From Hypericum androsaemum (Eukaryota > Streptophyta > Magnoliopsida > Malpighiales > Hypericaceae), in the NCBI GenBank assembly GCA_963995505.1, contig OZ023180.1:17994689-18058688 (forward strand): 64,000 nucleotides of DNA, in the 5' to 3' direction. Shown one piece after another: positions 58,779 to 64,000 of the stretch. Position numbers and translations under genes: made by a program. Position 1 is the stretch's first letter; each line of letters opens with the position of its first letter. The notes beneath the pieces were generated by a model. The model searched no databases. It was given only the letters and a program-made list of their open reading frames with translations, and was not told the DNA's origin.

Positions 58779-58854
58779 GATCCGCGTGTAAGCAGTTCCA
58801 ACCAATCAGCGTCCGGCTCCTGGATGCCTTCTCTCCCACATCTGACTATTTAAA
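58779..58854 (+). promoter_or_regulatory. Histone H1 promoter: octamer, CCAAT and TATA elements
   Basis: The plant histone octamer GATCCGCG (reverse of CGCGGATC) is at 58779-58786, in the context GCGATCCGCG. CCAATCA is at 58802-58808 and a TATA-like TATTTAAA at 58847-58854. That places the start of transcription near 58880 and leaves a 5' untranslated region of about 95 bp. The octamer drives S-phase expression in plant histone genes. Confidence 0.75.
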
Positions 58855-58974
58855 CCCCCCTCATTTCATCAACCAATTCATCCCCAGAAAGTATCAAACT
58901 CTGAACCGAAACCCACACTCAGATCCCAAATCCCGGCTTCCGATCCGACCCTAACCCTAGATTCTACCCCAACA

Positions 58975-59933
58975 ATGGCCACCGAGGATCCCGTCGTCGA
59001 CATGGAGATCGCACTGCCCGAGTCCGACGCGGCCAAGGACGAACCCGCGGCCAAACCGGCCAAGGGCAGGCCAAAGAAAGCCAAAGAGGCCAAGCCGAAG
59101 AAGGTGGCCCCCGCCCCTAAGAAGCGGACCGCCGGCCATTCCGTCCCTACCCACCCTCCTTACAAAGAGGTATACGTTGATTCGTTTCTTCATTTAACAC
59201 TGATCGATCCCCCTTTTTGGGTTTTTTTAATTATTATTTTTTTTGTTTGCTGGTTCTTCAGATGATAGAAGACGCTATAGTGACGCTCAAGGAGAGGAAC
59301 GGGTCGAGCCAGTACGCGATCACTCGGTTCATCGAGGAGAAGCAAAAGCAGTTGCCTGCCAATTTTAGGAAGCTTCTACTCTTCCATTTGAAGAAGCTCG
59401 TCACATCTGGAAAGGTCGTTAAGGTCAAGGGCTCCTTCAAGCTGCCCGCTGCCCGGGCCGCCTCCGCCGCCGCCGCCGTGGTTCCCTCGTCCCCTGCCAA
59501 GCCCAAGAAGAAGCCCGTCGCTGCCAAGCCGAAGCCCAAGGCCACCGCTGCGTCTAAGACCAAGGCTGCTCCCGCTAAGACCAAGGCGGTGGCTCCAGCT
59601 AAGACCAAGGCGGCTGTTACTGCCAAGCCCAAGGCTAAGGCCAAGGCTGCTGCTGCCCCGGCCAAGCCCAAACCCAAGCCTAAGGCCAAGACCAAGGCGG
59701 TGGCGGTGGCGGCACCGAAGCCCAAGGCGGCCCCGCGACCGAAGCCCAAGGAGAGACCGTTCAAGGCTGCCAGGACTTCCTCGAGGACGTCTCCCGGGAA
59801 GAAGCCGGCCAAGGCGACGCCTAAGAAGGCTGCTACTGCTGCTGCCGCCAAGAAGGCGCCGGCTAGGGCTGCGAAGTCGAAGAGCGTCAAGTCGCCGGCG
59901 AAGAAAACTCCTGCGAGGAAGGCGAAGAAGTGA
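58975..59933 (+). CDS. Linker histone H1
   Basis: Two exons, 58975-59169 and 59262-59933, give 288 residues. The acidic/Lys-rich N tail is followed by the winged-helix globular domain (about residues 58-128). Its start, THPPYKEMI, is split by the 92-bp intron at the position usual in plant H1 genes, and it contains SSQYAITRFIEEKQKQLP and KKLVTSGKVVKVKGSFKLP. The C tail of about 160 residues is Lys/Ala/Pro-rich with KPKAK repeats and late SPGKK and SPAKK motifs typical of CDK-phosphorylated H1. It binds linker DNA and compacts chromatin. The length and tail suit a main, not stress-inducible, H1 variant. No sign of damage. Confidence 0.97.
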
Positions 59934-62867
59934 GGGGCGGATAAGATTTAGGGATTTAGGAAGTGTTTGGGATGACTAGAAATGTGTTTTGTTTCTACGG
60001 TGGTAGTTCTTGTAAATTTTTTTTAATCTCTGGGCATGTATTTCCGTTGTGGAGGATTAAGAAAACTGAAACAGAAACTTCGACGATTTCATATTATTCT
60101 CTCTTCGAATTTACTCTCCCTAGCTTAATTATGCTTATTTCGATTTCTAATTATTATGATTGACCTCCTCTCTTCTTTTGTAATCGGTACGAGATGCTAA
60201 TGAATGAAGCTGATGATGGAACATTATTTTAATTTTGTGTATCGTCATTCGGACAATCCCATTATAATGGAAAATGCACTGAGAAAAATCTAAACAAAAT
60301 TTAAAATGAAATTCTCAAAAATGTGTTCTACAGTTATTTATCGTCTTATCCGTGGCTCAAATTCGACTGCAAATTCTTAGCATAGATAGATGGCGGTCAA
60401 CATATCAGCCGTGAGCTACGAATTATGATATATCATTATTTTTTAGTAAGTGAACCATAAATGATGGTATCTGAACCATTTATTCAACAAAAATCAACTG
60501 ACTACTCAGTCCGGATTTTTTTTTTTGAAATGGAAGTCAATCCGATTATTGATGATTCTGAAAGGAGAGGTCGATCTAATAGATAGATGTTTATACCGTG
60601 TTTCACCATTACTTGCTACCTTTCGCGGTGGCTTATGATTTGAATTTCATTGATCTCCTTACCAACACCACCTGCCTCATCTTAGCTACAACTTTTCATT
60701 TATACGAGAAATAACAACTAGCCGGCTCTAACTTGACTTATGATTAACCTAACATAGAAGGCATTCAACATAACACACCTAAAGCGGAGTTTAAGTATTA
60801 AACCGAACAAAAACTCTTTTTTAAACTCTCTTCTAATTCTCCTCTTTTACACCTCAAACGGTTCCGCCGTCAGCAACCCTCCTCCTGTTATGGGAAGGCC
60901 CAGGAACGGCGGAACCCGGCTCCCGATAACAAAGGCGGCCATAATGGAACTTTACATAGATAATCTTCCCCAACAATGGAGCAACCAGGACCTGCAGACA
61001 TATTTTTCCACGAAGACCATCGTGGTGGATTCTTTAATCCTTGAGAAACTCACAAAATAGAATACAATGTTTTGACTTGGAGAAAAGATGAGCATTCCAA
61101 GTATAATCTCTTCTACAATAGGGGCATCAATTGGTAACAAAATCATCTCAATAAATTTGTTGAAGTTCAAGAAAACTCCGAATCAAAATTTACACAGCAA
61201 GGAGGCTGCTAGCAAAAGCAACGTGACAACCAACAGAAAGGAGCGCGCAACTTAGGAGATTGAACTCAAAAGTTTACGGACAAAATGCAAAGAGAATCTG
61301 GGTAAGAATGGAGATGGCAATTTGAACTTTATCGTTAATCCGAATCGAAATTCGAAGGGTACAAGATCCGATGATTTTGATCAGGTCTAGATCAAGATAT
61401 TGTCCTGATCCTCATTTAAAAAAAAGACAAGGTCATGAATATTTATTTACCCAGAACTTTTCAGGATTTATAAGATAATATTAAAATAATATATATTAAA
61501 TATATTCATTAATAAACCTAATAACAGATTTTCAATCCCAGCTTACCAAACTTGGTATCTCTTTTCATTTGTGTGTTTGGTCTCTTTATATTTACTTGTT
61601 TTAATAAACTAACAAATTTATTGACAATTTTTTAGTGACTCCTTGCTATTGCCAACAATGAAGTAAAGTTTATTTTAAAAAATTAAAAATTTTAAAATAA
61701 TACAGATCCGCATTTGCCTAGATTCTATCTGGTATTTTTGGACTCAAATTCTTATTTTTAAAAAGAATAAGTGAAATGATTTTGTTCTAACTTCAAAAAA
61801 AAAAAAGTAATGATATAGATTCTATCCGAATGGTGCCCACTTCACGTTACTTCACGTTACTATTCCTAAGTAAGAAAATAGATTCTATCCGAATGTTGCT
61901 CGGCCAAGAGACAATAGACCTTCAGCTTTCAAACTTCGTCACCAGTGAACAACTGGCTAGCTAAACTACGAATTACTCAATAAGAGAGAATCAAATCTTT
62001 CCAACTGCACAGAACGTCTACAAGACGAGTGTGGCTGAACCTATATGGAATTCCATTACACGCTTGGACATTCAGTTTCCTTGAGCGACGTCACTGTTTA
62101 TCTAGCATCGCTCACTTCATTGAACCCATGCTCAACACAAGGGTCACAATTCAGCGCAAAAAAAAAAAGCTTAAACTTTAACAGATCATCAAAATCAACA
62201 ACGTCCAGTATTTGATATCACAAAAAAATCTAGCACTAAAATGCTCTAACCATAAATATGAGACCCTAAAGCAAAAATGTGTTCTTCTAGAAGATACAAA
62301 AGTTAAAACCCAAGGTTAAATGAAAAAATGAAGCTTATTTCGATTTTCAGAAGCTGAGCGAGAAAATAAAATTTCAATTCCGGAATTGTAATTAGAAAAA
62401 CGGCGAAAAAGAGAAATATAGTTGCTAGATTATCTGGACTTTTTTGTATTTTGATTTTAAAATGAAAGAAAACATGGATTTTTGTGTGGAATTTCTTTAA
62501 AAAATACCCGTCTCTCCCATTCATCTTAAACTGTCGGTGATCATTACAAGCACAGACGTGTCCATCAACTGACCAAAATACAGCGTGAACTCTTTTCATA
62601 TTTTTTGTACCATCCGGTATAAATTTATTTAACAGAATTTAAATTTAAATTCAAATCAAATTAAAATTTAAAAAATGATAAATTTTTACAAATAAATATT
62701 TAGCATTGCTATTTTAAAATGATTATAAAAGTTGTCGTTCGACATACCCCCTTTCCTTGTCTTAGCACCGGACACCCTGGATGATAGGATCAAGCAAATA
62801 TCACGTAAAAGATAACTTATGATTAGTGATTTTTATATAAATTTTGACTCACGATTATAAAACTTTA
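59934..62867. other. Gene-poor intergenic DNA with a small RRM-like frame
   Basis: The first 250 bp are probably the H1 3' untranslated region. A 38-codon plus-strand frame (60944-61060) reads LYIDNLPQQWSNQDLQTYF and resembles the first half of an RNA-recognition motif of the sort found in LINE ORF1 proteins. It has no recognisable continuation. Nothing else is recognised. Confidence 0.4.
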
Positions 62868-63246
62868 GAAAATTATGCTCACGTTTCTGTAGTTTGGTTT
62901 TTCTTCCTCTCGGGTTCTTAGGTTTTCAAAATATATTTTGTTGTCCCCGTGTTTGGTTTTAAAAATTTTCGGGTCCCTGTTGCCGGAATATGTCATTTTT
63001 TTCGGCGAACTCCTACTTGAAAAGACTAAAATACTCCTCCCATTTTAAAAATAAAAAAATCCCTCTTTCCCTTTCTTCTTCCTCCCACTTCATCTTCTTC
63101 CTCCTACCTTCAACCAAAATGAAGCGTGAAAATTGCAATGACACATACACCCAACCCAGGTTCCACCAAGAAACACCTCGATGAAGAGGTTCTTAGCAGT
63201 TCTAGGCGGTTGAATAAAGAAGTGGGGTGGGATATAAGGAGTGGGA
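62868..63246. mobile_element. Partial MULE arm related to the 1.3-2.8 kb element
   Basis: The order of blocks (CTGTAGTTTGG, CGGGTCCCTGTTGCCGGAAT, ACTTGAAAAGACTAAAATA, CACTTCATCTTCTTCCTC) follows the left arm of the MULE at 1333-2820 at reduced identity. The opposite arm is not in the window; the Gypsy element that follows appears to be inserted in it. Confidence 0.65.
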
Positions 63247-63581
63247 GGTTGGACAGAATTGGTACGTTAACCAACTTAATTTACACACAATTCACATCTC
63301 ATTAACATACGATCACAGAGTATTTATAGGCTAGAGGTAGTAACCCACTGTTGCCTAATTACACATAACTACCGTAATCGAAAATACATCTTAATTACAA
63401 CCTTGATGAAATGAAAAGGACTAAACTGAAAATATAAGGACTGGAACGGAAGAACATAAAACTTAAAGACACCACAGCTACTGCGATTTCCATCCGCACC
63501 TCGCGACGATTCTTCGATATCGCTAGACGTCCCTCCGACGACCTCCGGTGCCCCTTGACGGCAAGAATCTCCCACACAACA
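63247..63581 (-). repeat. 3' LTR of a Gypsy chromovirus
   Basis: On the minus strand it begins TGTTGTGTGGGAG directly after the purine-rich tract GCGGGGAGGAG (63582-63592). It contains a TATA-like CCTATAAATAC (about 63323). The left end (about 63247) is inferred from CAACC. Confidence 0.6.
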
Positions 63582-64000
63582 CTCCTCCCCGCTTAAGTTC
63601 CTTGCCCACAAGGAACTTAGTGGAAACTGGCTCTTCAAGTCCTTATAGAATTCCCAAGTAGCCTCACATAAGGGTAAGCCGACCCACTGCACGAGCACCT
63701 GTCCCTCGGCATGATTTTGTCACTTAACCAACCGGCGGTCCAGAATAGCTTCAGGTTCATGAACCAGAAATAGATTCGGAGGAACATCCAGTCGTGCTAT
63801 AGGAGCATCGCCGACAAACAACTTCAATTGGGAAACATGAAAAGTAGGATGAATGTTGGCAGTAGAAGGAAGATCGAGGGTATAAGCCACCGGTCCTTTC
63901 TTGTCCAACACCCTATATGGCCCAAAATAGCGAGGAGACAGCTTGTTGTTGACCCGGCGCTTCAGAGATTGTTGGCGATACTGTTGAAGTTTAAGCCAAA
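63582..64000 (-). pseudogene. Gypsy integrase C terminus and chromodomain (runs off the window)
   Basis: The minus strand encodes LSPRYFGPYRVLDKKGPVAY, then IHPTFHVSQLKLFVG and HEPEAILDRRLVK. An in-frame TGA (about 63720) follows. The frame then resumes QVLVQWVGLPLCEATWE, a chromodomain. The TGA stands where an Arg codon (CGA) would fit. The element continues beyond position 64000. Confidence 0.85.

Noticed and set aside
59258..59890. A 210-codon frame antisense to histone H1
   Set aside because: It is the low-complexity complement of the Lys/Ala-rich H1 tail.

Overview
The window is nuclear DNA of a flowering plant, most likely a eudicot. The evidence is spliced genes with GT-AG introns, plant-only families (a P-class PPR protein, a GTD-binding myosin receptor, a plant NADKc-type kinase, a plant histone H1 with its promoter octamer) and heavy loading with plant transposons (MULE, PIF/Harbinger, hAT, Copia, Gypsy chromovirus). 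No rRNA, tRNA, CRISPR array or bacterial-type operon was seen.

Host genes, left to right: a myosin-binding protein (minus, 3558-5774); an NUBPL/INDH-type P-loop protein for mitochondrial complex I Fe-S assembly (plus, seven exons, 7832-9902); a pfkB-family sugar kinase (plus, five exons, 11563-13867); a restorer-like PPR protein (minus, intronless, 17358-19289); a calmodulin-dependent NAD kinase (NADKc) homologue (plus, eight exons, 26333-29216); and a linker histone H1 (plus, two exons, 58975-59933). They are independent transcription units without a shared pathway. Two of them (INDH type and PPR) probably act in mitochondria.

Transposons fill the gaps, and several are delimited exactly by target-site duplications (TSDs). 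These are: MULEs at 1333-2820, 20710-21567, 46362-48912 (with another MULE nested inside it) and 49843-51024; a 9.4-kb MULE at 36521-45963; hAT elements at 10806-11280 and 54100-54437; a 1.8-kb solo LTR at 14227-16026 made largely of tandem repeats; a Copia element at 29506-35691; and a truncated Copia at 52985-56036. A decayed PIF/Harbinger element lies at about 21.7-24.1 kb. Gypsy debris in one orientation and in plausible 3'-to-5' order (LTR and chromodomain near 36 kb, integrase near 51.7 kb, protease near 52.6 kb, gag up to 56.9 kb) suggests one chromovirus broken up by later insertions.

The most interesting object is the 36.5-46 kb MULE. Besides a decayed MuDR-type transposase it carries a plant-mobile-domain ORF and a third ORF whose last exons resemble the HROB/DUF4539 OB fold. 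A further terminal-inverted-repeat element nested in it holds a captured piece of a plastid pyruvate kinase gene. A 1.2-kb internal-deletion derivative of the same MULE family lies 4 kb away. All similarity statements rest on reading motifs by eye; no database search was run.
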